Shown here: piece by piece, positions 1 to 8,078 of the stretch | Numbering within the stretch: the first letter of the stretch is position 1 | Layout: each line of letters opens with the position of its first letter | NCBI GenBank assembly: GCA_014695175.1 | Contig: JACJNV010000160.1 | Location: forward strand, 1-34,791 | Direction: 5' to 3' | Source: Microcoleus sp. FACHB-DQ6 | Lineage (GTDB): Bacteria > Cyanobacteriota > Cyanobacteriia > Cyanobacteriales > Microcoleaceae | DNA: 34,791 nt | Made by a program: the position numbers and the translations under genes | The notes under the pieces: model-generated | Seen by the model: the letters and a program-made list of their open reading frames with translations, nothing else | Told to the model about the DNA's origin: nothing | Databases searched by the model: none

Positions 1-207
<207 letters not shown>

Positions 208-225
208 GTTTTAGTCTGAGATTAA

Positions 226-259
226 CAAAAAGCGCTCCTAGAAATAGGGGCGCTTTTTG
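226..259 (+). terminator. Rho-independent terminator of psbA
   Basis: A perfect 10-bp stem (226-235 with 250-259) continues through one G-U pair and four more pairs to a GAAA tetraloop at 241-244. The 3' arm ends in a T tract. It sits 19 nt after the psbA stop codon, so it is the expected intrinsic terminator. Confidence 0.9.
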
Positions 260-513
260 TTTGGGTAAAAATATTTTTAGAGACTTTATTGTGATATCTA
301 GTCCGGTAGCATGGGGAGCATCCCAATTTGGGTTTTAGAGGAGTGTTGGCTGTGAGAGTACGAAGCGAGATATATAAACTTTTCTGTGCGGGACGCTCGC
401 AGGGTCTAAGCATACTTGTACATAAGCTAAGGCATATACAAGCAGCGGATAAGCAGCAACAGTTCAAATGATTCGCTGCCGGAGATTCCTAGGAATGGAA
501 GGATTTTTGTTTT
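260..513. other. Intergenic spacer between psbA terminator and the BIG2-like gene
   Basis: No supported gene lies here. The only open frame, on the minus strand at 222-467, overlaps the psbA terminator, is Cys/Ser-rich with no recognisable family, and is treated as chance. No tRNA or other RNA gene was recognised. The 3' end of the minus-strand gene at 514 faces psbA, so the two transcripts converge on this spacer. Confidence 0.5.
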
Positions 514-1206
514 TTATTTAATAGTTAATTTGGCTTCGCTAGTGCGATCGCCCATTCCCCCAGTAATAGTAACAGTTCCAGGTCGCAGCGCTTGAAATGT
601 GCCCGCTGATTGCGTTTGAGCGAGCAACGGCTTCGGATTCGGAGATTTGCTGGGTGCACCAGGTATCGGTTGCTGATAGTAGGGAGTCGAAAATCGGAAA
701 TAAGTCACTGGCGGAAGCAATCTCCCCTTTGAATCGGAGAGAATTATTTTAAAGGTAATACGATCGCCCACGCGCACGGTTGCAACTTCTGGTAGAATCC
801 GAAGTGTCCAATCAGGCGGGTAAACAATACCGGACATAGAGAGTGTTTCTCCACCTTTTTTTGCAAACACGGCAAACTTTCCCGGCCCAATACCCGTCAC
901 AATTCCATCTGGGGAAACTTTGACGACTTCTTCATAATCGGACGACCACACCCACTGTTTCTCGGACTGCGTAGAATCTCCTGGAATACACCCTGAAGAA
1001 GCGACGTCGGTACTCCCGATTTTTAGCTTAGTCGTTTGACCCACAATTAAAGGCTCTACTTCCCAAGAATTGTAGTTAAGGCAAGGGGGATTATATATAC
1101 CTAGAAATTCTCTCAACTCCCATACCGTAATACCTATGAATCCGAATAACAGGACGATCGCAGTTACGCAGCCGAACCCGATAAATTCCTTCTGTTTGTT
1201 ATTCAT
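514..1206 (-). CDS. Membrane-anchored protein with bacterial Ig-like (BIG2-type) domains, function unknown
   Basis: A 230-residue protein. An N-terminal hydrophobic segment at about residues 10-30 (FGCVTAIVLLFGFIGITVW) lacks a lipobox and looks like an uncleaved membrane anchor. The rest would then lie outside the membrane. Residues about 48-130 contain the BIG2 signature pattern WSS...V..VSPDGIVTGIGPGKFAVFAKKGG. A second beta-rich module (about 131-230) begins with VATVRVGDRITFKI and ends with FQALRPGTVTITGGMGDRTSEAKLTI, again Ig-like. Such domains usually mediate adhesion or scaffolding, but no enzymatic domain is present here. It stands alone, convergent with psbA and divergent from the downstream acetyltransferase. 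ATG at 1206 is used; role and partner are unknown. Confidence 0.7.
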   Translation of the reverse strand: MNNKQKEFIGFGCVTAIVLLFGFIGITVWELREFLGIYNPPCLNYNSWEVEPLIVGQTTKLKIGSTDVASSGCIPGDSTQSEKQWVWSSDYEEVVKVSPDGIVTGIGPGKFAVFAKKGGETLSMSGIVYPPDWTLRILPEVATVRVGDRITFKIILSDSKGRLLPPVTYFRFSTPYYQQPIPGAPSKSPNPKPLLAQTQSAGTFQALRPGTVTITGGMGDRTSEAKLTIK

Positions 1207-1594
1207 ATTTAATATTGGTTTTTTTTGTATCTATAACTTTATGAACCAGTGCGCCAAGCGCTCTAGCTTTGTATGCCACCGAGAAAAGTGGCACAGAGAT
1301 AAATAAAATGCTATTATTTTTTCACACTGGGAATACTGTGCTAAAGTATCTCGGAATAAATGGGTGATTTCATAGCAGATAAAATAGCATTCATTCACTC
1401 ACTTTTATTAAAAAAATCGGCGTTAATTTGTGTTGCATCTGCATTAAATCTGCGGTTGACATATCAAAACTTTATGCAATAGGTATTGTAAAATTGAATC
1501 GCTCAATATAACATTACGGTCAGCAAAGGGTAATATAATAGATGCACAAAAACATCGAATAATATAGGTAAGTTATCCTAAAAAAATAACCGAG
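1207..1594. other. AT-rich divergent intergenic region
   Basis: No gene is supported between the minus-strand BIG2-like gene and the plus-strand acetyltransferase, so promoters for both are expected here. A TTGACA hexamer at about 1455-1460 followed by AT-rich sequence is a possible -35 element for the acetyltransferase, but no convincing -10 box at 17 bp was found. A 9-nt inverted repeat (AATGCTATT / AATAGCATT) flanks about 70 nt around 1308-1395. Neither is strong enough to annotate separately. Confidence 0.4.
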
Positions 1595-2092
1595 ATGATA
1601 CTTAAAACTCAGAGATTGGTTTTGAAACAGATTTTGGATAGCGACCTCAACACGCTCCACAGAATTTTCACTGATTCCTATGTCAGGAGATATCTGTGTG
1701 ACGGCGAAATCTGGTCGCTGCAACAAGTAGAAGAAATGCTGGCCGAGAATCAAAAGCTTTTTTCAGAAAAGAAATTCGGTCTTTGGTCGCTCGAGACAAA
1801 CACCGAGCAAGAAGTCATTGGATTTGTGGGTTTGTGGTATTTTTTAGAAGAAGAACAGCCCCAGTTAGTTTACGCACTGCTGCCGAAAGCACTTAAAAAA
1901 GGTTACGCTACTGAGGCATCAACCAAAATATTGGATTATGGTTTTGATGAACTTGGCTTTAACTATCTTGTCGCAAGTTGCGATCGCCCAAACATTGAGG
2001 CGCAAAAAGTCGCAGAAAGACTCGGAATGAGGCAAGTAGAAGAAAGATTTATGAATGGAAATCCGATATTATTCTTTAGAATCGATAAGTAG
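1595..2092 (+). CDS. GNAT-family N-acetyltransferase (RimJ/RimL-like)
   Basis: A 165-residue single-domain GNAT protein, likely transferring an acetyl group from acetyl-CoA to an amine. The N-terminus (LKTQRLVLKQILDSDLNTL) is the classical RimJ/RimL opening. Residues about 80-90 give the beta4 strand (EVIGFVGLWYF). The acetyl-CoA loop is at about 100-112 (LPKALKKGYATEA), matching the family's Q/R-x-x-G-x-G/A pattern. The final part (NIEAQKVAERLGMRQVEERF) fits motif B, where a neighbour residue of the acceptor site is usually found. Substrate cannot be read from sequence; ribosomal protein N-termini, antibiotics and small amines are all possible for this clade. It ends 20 nt before cobL and may be cotranscribed with it, without obvious functional link. 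Confidence 0.88.
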   Translation: MILKTQRLVLKQILDSDLNTLHRIFTDSYVRRYLCDGEIWSLQQVEEMLAENQKLFSEKKFGLWSLETNTEQEVIGFVGLWYFLEEEQPQLVYALLPKALKKGYATEASTKILDYGFDELGFNYLVASCDRPNIEAQKVAERLGMRQVEERFMNGNPILFFRIDK

Positions 2093-2112
2093 TAATTAGC
2101 AGTAAGGGCGCA

Positions 2113-3321
2113 ATGCACAAATGGCTTTCGGTGGTGGGGATTGGCGAAGATGGACTTTCGGGACTCGGCCCGATCGCCTCTACCCTCCTCTCTCGATCTC
2201 AAATCGTTGTTGGTGGCGCCCGTCACCTAGCAATGCTACCAACCGACGACACCCGCGAAAAATTGCTCTGGGCGTCGCCTTTGCAAGCAACTGTTGACGA
2301 CATCCTCCGTCGCCGGGGACAGTCTGTGTGCGTGCTAGCAAGTGGCGATCCGATGTGTCACGGAATTGGGGTAACACTGTCGCGCCAAATTCCCATTTCG
2401 GAAATGACTGTGATTCCGGCTGTATCGGCTTTTAGTCTTGCTTGCGCCCGTTTGGGTTGGCCGCTGGCCCAAGTTGAGACTTTTAGTTTGACAAATCGCC
2501 CGATCGCATCGATCGCCCTTGCTTTGTCTCCCGGCGCGCGCCTGCTGGTGTTGAGTGCTGACAGGCACACCCCTGGTCTTGTGGCGCCAATGTTAACACA
2601 GCGGGGGTTTGGCAGCAGTTTGATGACCGTGTTCGAGCGGATGGGGTCGGACTCGGAACGGCGGATCGAGGGGGTAGCAGCAGCCTGGAATCAATCGGAT
2701 GTGGCGGATTTGAACACGATCGCAATCGCAGTTGCAGCCGATCGCGAAACTGTGATTTTCCCTCGTACCTCCGGTTTGCCGGATGCTGCTTATCGCCACG
2801 ACGGACAACTTACGAAGCGGGAGGTTAGAGCCGTTACTCTGTCTACGTTAGCACCGATTCCCGGAGAGTTGCTTTGGGATGTGGGGGCGGGCTGCGGCTC
2901 GATCGCGATCGAATGGATGCGGAGTCATCCTCGGTGCAGGGCGATCGCGATCGAACGCCATCCGAGTCGATTGGAATACATCGCTGAAAATGCCTCGACT
3001 TTCGGCGTTCCCGAACTCGAAATCGTGGCGGGAGAGGCGCCGGAAGCCCTGACAAATTTGCCTCAACCGAATGCTATTTTCATCGGCGGCGGTGTCACCG
3101 CAGAATCGGTGCTGGAAACTTGCTGGAATGCTTTAGGCGAAGGCGGCCGATTAGTTGTTAATGCGGTGACAGTTGAGAGCGAGTTTAAAGTTTTGCAATG
3201 GCACGATCGTTATGGCGGGGAACTCATTAGAATTGGGATTCAGCGAGTAGGGGCGATCGGTTCTTTTCAGGGTTGGAAACCGCTGGCACCGGTGACTCAG
3301 TGGGTGGTTGCTAAGGGGTAA
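2113..3321 (+). CDS. cobL: Precorrin-6Y C5,15-methyltransferase (decarboxylating), CbiE-CbiT fusion
   Basis: This bifunctional enzyme of cobalamin (corrin ring) synthesis methylates C5 and C15 of precorrin-6Y and decarboxylates the C12 acetate side chain. The CbiE half (residues about 5-210) shows the tetrapyrrole methylase opening LSVVGIGEDGLSGL, the VLASGDPMCHGIG loop and the VIPAVSAFSLACARLGW segment. The CbiT half (about 220-400) is a Rossmann SAM-methyltransferase with motif I LWDVGAGCGSIAIEW near residue 257 and AIAIERHPSRLEYI as motif II. At 402 residues it is full length for the fused form. Two overlapping HIP1-type runs of GATCG lie within the CbiT part. An AAGGG sequence just before the ATG can serve as a ribosome-binding site. 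It stands apart from other cob genes in this window. Confidence 0.95.
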   Translation: MHKWLSVVGIGEDGLSGLGPIASTLLSRSQIVVGGARHLAMLPTDDTREKLLWASPLQATVDDILRRRGQSVCVLASGDPMCHGIGVTLSRQIPISEMTVIPAVSAFSLACARLGWPLAQVETFSLTNRPIASIALALSPGARLLVLSADRHTPGLVAPMLTQRGFGSSLMTVFERMGSDSERRIEGVAAAWNQSDVADLNTIAIAVAADRETVIFPRTSGLPDAAYRHDGQLTKREVRAVTLSTLAPIPGELLWDVGAGCGSIAIEWMRSHPRCRAIAIERHPSRLEYIAENASTFGVPELEIVAGEAPEALTNLPQPNAIFIGGGVTAESVLETCWNALGEGGRLVVNAVTVESEFKVLQWHDRYGGELIRIGIQRVGAIGSFQGWKPLAPVTQWVVAKG

Positions 3322-3337
3322 TACCAATTCTGATTGG

Positions 3338-3408
3338 ATCGGAATGATTTAACCACAGAGTACGCAGAGAACACAGAGGAAGAGATGAGAGAGATGAATC
3401 ATTCCGAT
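3338..3408. repeat. Inverted repeat with 12-bp arms around an 'ACAGAG' repeat core
   Basis: Arms ATCGGAATGATT (3338-3349) and AATCATTCCGAT (3397-3408) are perfect reverse complements. The 47-nt centre carries the purine-rich CCACAGAG / AACACAGAGG motif found as dispersed repeats in cyanobacterial genomes. It lies just after cobL and before the next gene. It could act as a cobL terminator or be a small MITE-like insertion; no T tract follows the stem directly. Confidence 0.6.
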
Positions 3409-3491
3409 GAAGAGTGGATTTGATGTAAAATGCGATCGATCTTTTTCCAATAAAGCTATAATCAATAATATTCTCTGGAATGAGAGTGATA

Positions 3492-3836
3492 ATGCCAGAC
3501 GAATCATCTGTAGATCCTTATTTAGATCGATTGTTTGAAGACTATTCCAACACTGAAGTTATCGAACTACAGCAATATCTGTCTGAATGGGATAGAGGAA
3601 CTTATCGAACTGTGGCCCAAAGTGTGTTAGACCATTCACAAAGAAAAGGATTTGATCCACTCAAATATTTGCGTAAAGCACACAACTTCAACACCAGAGG
3701 TGCTGTAAGAGTTCCTCGCAGTGGATATCGGCAGGATGGAGCCGCTGTTTACCGAAAGGGCAATGAGTTTTTAATTGTGCGACCTGACCAATATGGTGTT
3801 GAGAAAATCGTGACTTATGGCATTAATGAGGAATAG
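3492..3836 (+). CDS. Uncharacterised small protein, first gene of a two-gene unit
   Basis: 114 residues from ATG 3492, chosen because GAGAG precedes it by 5 nt; an in-frame ATG at 3480 adds four residues. The N-terminal half is acidic and helical (DPYLDRLFEDY, VIELQQYLSEWD). The C-terminal half is compact and basic-aromatic: DPLKYLRKAHNFNTRGAVRVP, then AVYRKGNEFLIVRPDQYG and the ending KIVTYGINEE. No family could be assigned. The C-terminal pattern (basic patch, strand, short strand ending in YGINE) resembles small nuclease-toxin folds only in a general way, and that is a guess. It is followed after 4 nt by another small gene on the same strand, and both converge on the restriction-modification gene. 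Confidence 0.72.
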   Translation: MPDESSVDPYLDRLFEDYSNTEVIELQQYLSEWDRGTYRTVAQSVLDHSQRKGFDPLKYLRKAHNFNTRGAVRVPRSGYRQDGAAVYRKGNEFLIVRPDQYGVEKIVTYGINEE

Positions 3837-3840
3837 CGAT

Positions 3841-4230
3841 ATGGCACAAGTTCAGAACAAATTAGGGATTCAACAAGATATTATTGTGCAACTTTTGGCA
3901 CAGTTGAGGGTTGACTATCAAAACACTAAATCAGAGCGCAAAGAGATATCTCAGAGGTATCTTGGTTCCGAGGAAGATTTTTCGTTTCTGGAGGAGCTTG
4001 AGTTAGTAACAGTAAGTATTCGCGGTTATGCTAGTCAGATTGAGGAGCGCGCAGAGGTTGAGAATCGCGAGCAAGCGATCGCAGAGTTACATCAGCTCAG
4101 GGTGTTCGATCGTTCTGCGATCGCTCAGTTTTATGATGAGACGCGATCGGGCTATCTTCAAATGCGAGCCTATATCCGAATGCTGGACTATTTGCGGTTG
4201 CTGGTGTTGGAGTATTTGCAGATGGCATAG
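3841..4230 (+). CDS. Uncharacterised helical protein, second gene of the two-gene unit
   Basis: 129 residues from ATG 3841, preferred over in-frame ATGs at 3817 and 3826 because GAGGAAT lies 6-9 nt upstream and because it begins just after the preceding stop codon. The sequence is almost entirely helical and charged with repeated leucines (DIIVQLLAQLRVDYQNTKSERKE, EELELVTVSIRGYASQIEERAEVE, MLDYLRLLVLEYLQM), suggesting a coiled-coil or helical bundle. No signal peptide, membrane segment or enzymatic motif is visible. Tight spacing suggests it is made with, and possibly binds, the upstream protein. A toxin/immunity or effector/chaperone relation is possible but only inferred from architecture. 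Confidence 0.7.
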   Translation: MAQVQNKLGIQQDIIVQLLAQLRVDYQNTKSERKEISQRYLGSEEDFSFLEELELVTVSIRGYASQIEERAEVENREQAIAELHQLRVFDRSAIAQFYDETRSGYLQMRAYIRMLDYLRLLVLEYLQMA

Positions 4231-4258
4231 AGAAAGTAACAGAAACTTACCCATCGCT

Positions 4259-7200
4259 CTAAAGTTCTGCCAGGTGCCAGAAAGTCATCCCATTTTCAGT
4301 ATGACTGAGCAAAATCCCCAAATCTTCGAGGCTTTCTAAACAGTCGAGAATGACTTTTTGTTTGCGGCTGGCTGCTTTGAAATGGGCGGTGACTTGGGCG
4401 GCTGTCCATTCGCCGCTTTGGGTGCGAAATAAGTCGCGGATGGCCCAAAGTTGCTCTTTGAGGGTTTTGGGGAAAGGTTGTTGTTCCGTGGGGGCGATCG
4501 AGGTTTCGGTTTCGGTGGTGATACCTGCAAGGGATGGTTGGATGTAGGTTTCGCCGGGGGCTTGGTAGTCGGGGCGCAGCCAGCGAATGAGTCCGTTGCG
4601 TTCTTCTTCGGCGCGTTGGGCGTTGAGGGTGACGAGGTTTTCGAGGATTTGGTCGTCGGTGAGGGTGGGTTCCCAAGCATAGGCGGCAAATACGGCGGCA
4701 TCGAGTTCGTCGTGGATTTGTTTGAGGGTGGAGACTAAGGCTTTTTGGTTGAAGGCTTTGTCTTTGTCGTCGAGGGGTTCGCCTTTGCGGAGTTTTTCGA
4801 GGAGGTTGTACATCCCGGTGATGGTGACTTCGGGGTGAGTGGCTTGGACTCGTTTGCGGTGGCTGTCGAGGCGTTCTCCGAGTTCTCGGATGGTTTGTTT
4901 TTGGCTGTCCGTAGGGGTGGGGAAGGGGAAGGGGTCGAAGCAAACAGAGTTGTTGTATCTAGGCGTATTTCCTCCTAAATCTCCACCTGTTGCCAGTGCC
5001 CAGATAATATGAATTGTGGAAGATAGAACACCGAAGTGATAAGCATCTCCAAGTGCAATCATAATAACTTCACTTTCTGGAAAAACATCTATCTCTAAAA
5101 AGGTGAAAAATCTGTGCTTTGTCGTTCTTGGTGTAGCAATGTACCGTTCTAGTGTATTGATGGCCGGTCTAATTTTGGCTCGCGCCTCAGCAAAAATCCA
5201 CCAATTATCTCTATATGCCTTTCGGTTATTCGTGATTCTCTCCGGTTTTACCCTTTCAAGTATCCCTTGATAAATGTCTTGATATCGATCTCTGACCTCT
5301 GCTTCTGTTAGTCCAAATAGATCAATTATGAAAAGATCGGATTTAGGTTGGATCAAATCTCGTCCATTGCGATAATGTTTAATAACGGATGGTAGATTCG
5401 TTAAAGAATAACCCATCAATTCTAGCTGTTGCTGATTGATGAGAAACCCTTGACTAGCTAACATCATGCCTTTGGAAGATAAATTTTGATTGGCTCTAAG
5501 TTTCTGAGTGCTCATCACGTTAGCACCAGAATCTAAATTGCTGAGTATTCGATCTACATGAATCAAGTTAATCCTCAGATTCTGGGCGATATCTTCAGGT
5601 ATTCCCACTTCCGTTTCATGCAAGACATATCCGATTTGGGCTGTGGTATGATGACAAGTCTTGAGTTCAGCGGCTGTCATGGCAATGCGTACGGCGGCAC
5701 CTTCCTGATCCCAAGGATGATCGGCAATCGCAAAAAATAGGTTGAGTGGATTTTTAGAAGCTTCTAAGTGAACATCAATTATCTTTCTTTGCCAAACCTG
5801 TCGAATGCTATTGGTTGTAATTAAACCAAATCTCCTGATGTGTCCTTGGCGAACCAGAGTGGCAGCTTTGTGCCACCAATACATCACAAAATCAACAGTA
5901 TCCGGCACATCTTTATAGACTTTCCTTAACGTTTCTGCATACCCATCCCCCAACCGTTCCCGCATTCTCGCATTCCCAATAAACGGCGGATTCGACACAA
6001 TATAATCTGCCTCCGGCCACACGGCTGCCCTTGGATTCAAATACCGATAAATTGTTACTTGGTTTGTCGCATCGGGAATATCCTCCCCCGTCACCGGACT
6101 CTTCATCATCCGTCCGCCCCAGCGAGTTCTCACCTTCCCCGTCGCATCCACATCCGGTTCCCTCCGGTCATAGGCCAACACCGCATCCCCCCATTCAATA
6201 TTGTTGTACTCCCGCAACACAGGTTCGATCGGGGGAATATCGCCAAACCGCCGAAAATGCCACTGCAAATACCCAATCCAAATCACCAAATCCGCGATCG
6301 CCGCCGCCCGTGGATTAATCTCAATTCCCAAAAACTGACTCGGATTAACTTGAGCAATATCTAACCGCAACTGCGCCGATCCGGTGACATCTTCCAAGCG
6401 GCGCAACACCTCCGATTCCAACCCTTTCAACAAATCCAACGTCACATACAGGAAATTACCCGATCCGCACGCCGGATCGAGAATCTTCACCTGTTGTAAC
6501 TCCGTCAGAAATGCTTCTAAAACTGATCTCGCCTTTTTCCTTTGATTTGCAGTCGGTTCCGATTCCCCCGCGTTGAGCAACTGTTTAACCTCCGCTTGTA
6601 CCGCAATCCAGCGATCGCCCAAAGGTTCCATCACCACAGGCTTTACCAACCGTTCCACATACGATCGCGGCGTATAATGAGCCCCCAACTTACTCCGTTC
6701 CCTAGAATCAAGCGCCCTTTCCAACAACGTCCCAAAAATCGCCGGTTCCACATTGCACCAATCGCGCTTCGCCGCCTGCAACAACACCTCCAACTGCGCC
6801 TTTGTCAAAGCAAACGCCTGCGACTCCGCAAACAATCCCCCATTAAACCGCAACAGTTTGCCATGAAAGCCAAAACTCGTCCCCTCATTCATCGCCTCCC
6901 ACAGCGCCTCTACCTCCGGCTTAAACGTCTTCGGGTTGAGAATCCACCGCGTTTCCAGCGCCTGCGTAAACAAATGTTCTTTGAGTAATCCCACATCCTC
7001 AGCAAACATGGTGAAAATACAGCGCATCAAAAACTGGGCGACTTGCTGCGGATCGACATTCGCCTCCATCCGCTTCGCCAACTCTGCCAAATCCGCCGCC
7101 ACTTCCCGCGTCACCCGCGCCGCAATTTTCTCTGGATTGCGCTGCTGCGGATTGCTAAAAATATCGACAAACAAATCGAAAACATCGGCTTTCCGCAACT

Positions 7201-7684
7201 CGGCCAGCCCAATTTCTCGCCGCGCCCCATAGCCGCCATAATCGCCGCTAAACCCCATCCATAATTCAAAATGATCGCCAATATCGCAAGTTAACAAAAA
7301 CGGCGGTTTGCTGCTGAGACTGCGGGTATAGGCGATCGCCTGTACAAACGCTTTTTCCATCTCCCGCAAATAGGTATTTGTCCCCCGCTTTGCCGTTCCT
7401 TTGTTGCTCGTTGTTCCGCCCTGTTTGGCCTCTATCAAAAAATGCTCGGCTTTGTAAAAGTCAATAAACCCCGGAGTCACTTTGCCGCTGGGGTGAAAAA
7501 TTTTGACATCTTTATCAAAGCAATAGGGATCGTTGGGAATTCTGCCTTTATCAAAAGGGCGATCGACTCCCAGCGCATCGCACATTTCGGCAAAAAACAA
7601 CTGGTAGTTTGCCCGTTCGTTACCGCTAGAACCCGCCCAGCGCTTGATGAATGTTTCGACTCGCGCCCGATCTGCCTCATTCAT
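4259..7684 (-). CDS. MmeI-like (type IIL) single-chain restriction-modification enzyme
   Basis: This 1141-residue protein combines an endonuclease and an adenine DNA methyltransferase in one chain. Near the N-terminus lies a PD-(D/E)xK nuclease centre, D75-x9-E85-A-K87, with the same D-x9-ExK spacing as MmeI. A helical connector (about 160-330) follows, including FGTLLERALDSRERSKLGAHYTPR. The methyltransferase has SAM motif I DPACGSGNF (403-411), GIEINPRAAAIA (453-464) and catalytic motif IV NPPF (565-568). The C-terminal third (about 680-1140) should hold the target-recognition and C-terminal helical domains; its base specificity cannot be read by eye. No separate methylase, specificity or helicase gene is nearby, as expected for type IIL. 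All catalytic motifs are intact, so it is probably active in host marking and phage restriction. ATG 7684 gives a full-length N-terminus. Relatives such as PglX of BREX lack the N-terminal nuclease motif. Confidence 0.93.
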   Translation of the reverse strand: MNEADRARVETFIKRWAGSSGNERANYQLFFAEMCDALGVDRPFDKGRIPNDPYCFDKDVKIFHPSGKVTPGFIDFYKAEHFLIEAKQGGTTSNKGTAKRGTNTYLREMEKAFVQAIAYTRSLSSKPPFLLTCDIGDHFELWMGFSGDYGGYGARREIGLAELRKADVFDLFVDIFSNPQQRNPEKIAARVTREVAADLAELAKRMEANVDPQQVAQFLMRCIFTMFAEDVGLLKEHLFTQALETRWILNPKTFKPEVEALWEAMNEGTSFGFHGKLLRFNGGLFAESQAFALTKAQLEVLLQAAKRDWCNVEPAIFGTLLERALDSRERSKLGAHYTPRSYVERLVKPVVMEPLGDRWIAVQAEVKQLLNAGESEPTANQRKKARSVLEAFLTELQQVKILDPACGSGNFLYVTLDLLKGLESEVLRRLEDVTGSAQLRLDIAQVNPSQFLGIEINPRAAAIADLVIWIGYLQWHFRRFGDIPPIEPVLREYNNIEWGDAVLAYDRREPDVDATGKVRTRWGGRMMKSPVTGEDIPDATNQVTIYRYLNPRAAVWPEADYIVSNPPFIGNARMRERLGDGYAETLRKVYKDVPDTVDFVMYWWHKAATLVRQGHIRRFGLITTNSIRQVWQRKIIDVHLEASKNPLNLFFAIADHPWDQEGAAVRIAMTAAELKTCHHTTAQIGYVLHETEVGIPEDIAQNLRINLIHVDRILSNLDSGANVMSTQKLRANQNLSSKGMMLASQGFLINQQQLELMGYSLTNLPSVIKHYRNGRDLIQPKSDLFIIDLFGLTEAEVRDRYQDIYQGILERVKPERITNNRKAYRDNWWIFAEARAKIRPAINTLERYIATPRTTKHRFFTFLEIDVFPESEVIMIALGDAYHFGVLSSTIHIIWALATGGDLGGNTPRYNNSVCFDPFPFPTPTDSQKQTIRELGERLDSHRKRVQATHPEVTITGMYNLLEKLRKGEPLDDKDKAFNQKALVSTLKQIHDELDAAVFAAYAWEPTLTDDQILENLVTLNAQRAEEERNGLIRWLRPDYQAPGETYIQPSLAGITTETETSIAPTEQQPFPKTLKEQLWAIRDLFRTQSGEWTAAQVTAHFKAASRKQKVILDCLESLEDLGILLSHTENGMTFWHLAEL

Positions 7685-8021
7685 GCTTCAATCCTGCTGC
7701 TTGCTTTTTCCTGATTCTATACTTCTCTGTTAGCATAGGAATTATTCATGTATCTCTGCTATTCATCTGCGTGAATCAGCGTCAATCCCTTGTCATCTGC
7801 GCTGAAGAAATTCTCTTTTTTTTCCCGCAGATGAGGGCAGATAGACACAGATTAACGCAGATGAATTATATCCAATCTGGTTGCACCGTCTGTGGTTGAC
7901 TGTTGACTGGATTTTACGCCCGACGATGCTACCGGATTTAATATAAGCCGATCGCTCTCTCTACCCTTTGTTCAATGCAATGCACAAAAAAATCTTCAAA
8001 AATATTATTAATTTTAAAACA
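7685..8021. other. Intergenic region between the RM gene and the cphA terminator
   Basis: No gene is supported. It must contain the promoter of neither neighbour on the cphA side, since cphA ends here, but it holds the upstream region of the minus-strand RM gene. Repeated GCAGATGA / ACAGATTAACGCAGATGAAT sequences around 7830-7870 belong to a degenerate dispersed-repeat style also seen near 3360. The open frame at 7651-7899 is hydrophobic by composition only and is not believed. Confidence 0.4.
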
Positions 8022-8057
8022 AATAGGTTGGGTTTAACACAAGTAACCCAACCTATT
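8022..8057 (-). terminator. Hairpin terminator of cphA (cyanobacterial AGGTTGGGTT repeat)
   Basis: A 13-bp perfect stem, AATAGGTTGGGTT (8022-8034) with AACCCAACCTATT (8045-8057), has a 10-nt loop. It lies 21 nt after the cphA stop codon, and in the minus direction it is followed by TTTTAAAATTAA. The core is a widespread dispersed repeat in cyanobacteria, here placed as a terminator. Confidence 0.8.
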
Positions 8058-8078
8058 AATTAAATCAGACTTAAGAGT

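Noticed and set aside
222..467. 81-codon minus-strand frame after psbA
   Set aside because: It overlaps the psbA terminator, is rich in Cys/Ser with no recognisable family and has no ribosome-binding site.
2895..2955. Cluster of GATCGCGATCGA sequences in cobL as a regulatory site
   Set aside because: These are HIP1-type octamers, abundant across this genome, inside coding sequence with conserved protein sense.
4296..4943. 215-codon Pro/Arg-rich minus-strand frame
   Set aside because: Shadow of the RM gene in another frame; low-complexity composition typical of out-of-frame translation.
7651..7899. 82-codon plus-strand frame upstream of the RM gene
   Set aside because: Overlaps the RM gene start and repeat-type DNA; composition reflects AT-rich repeats.
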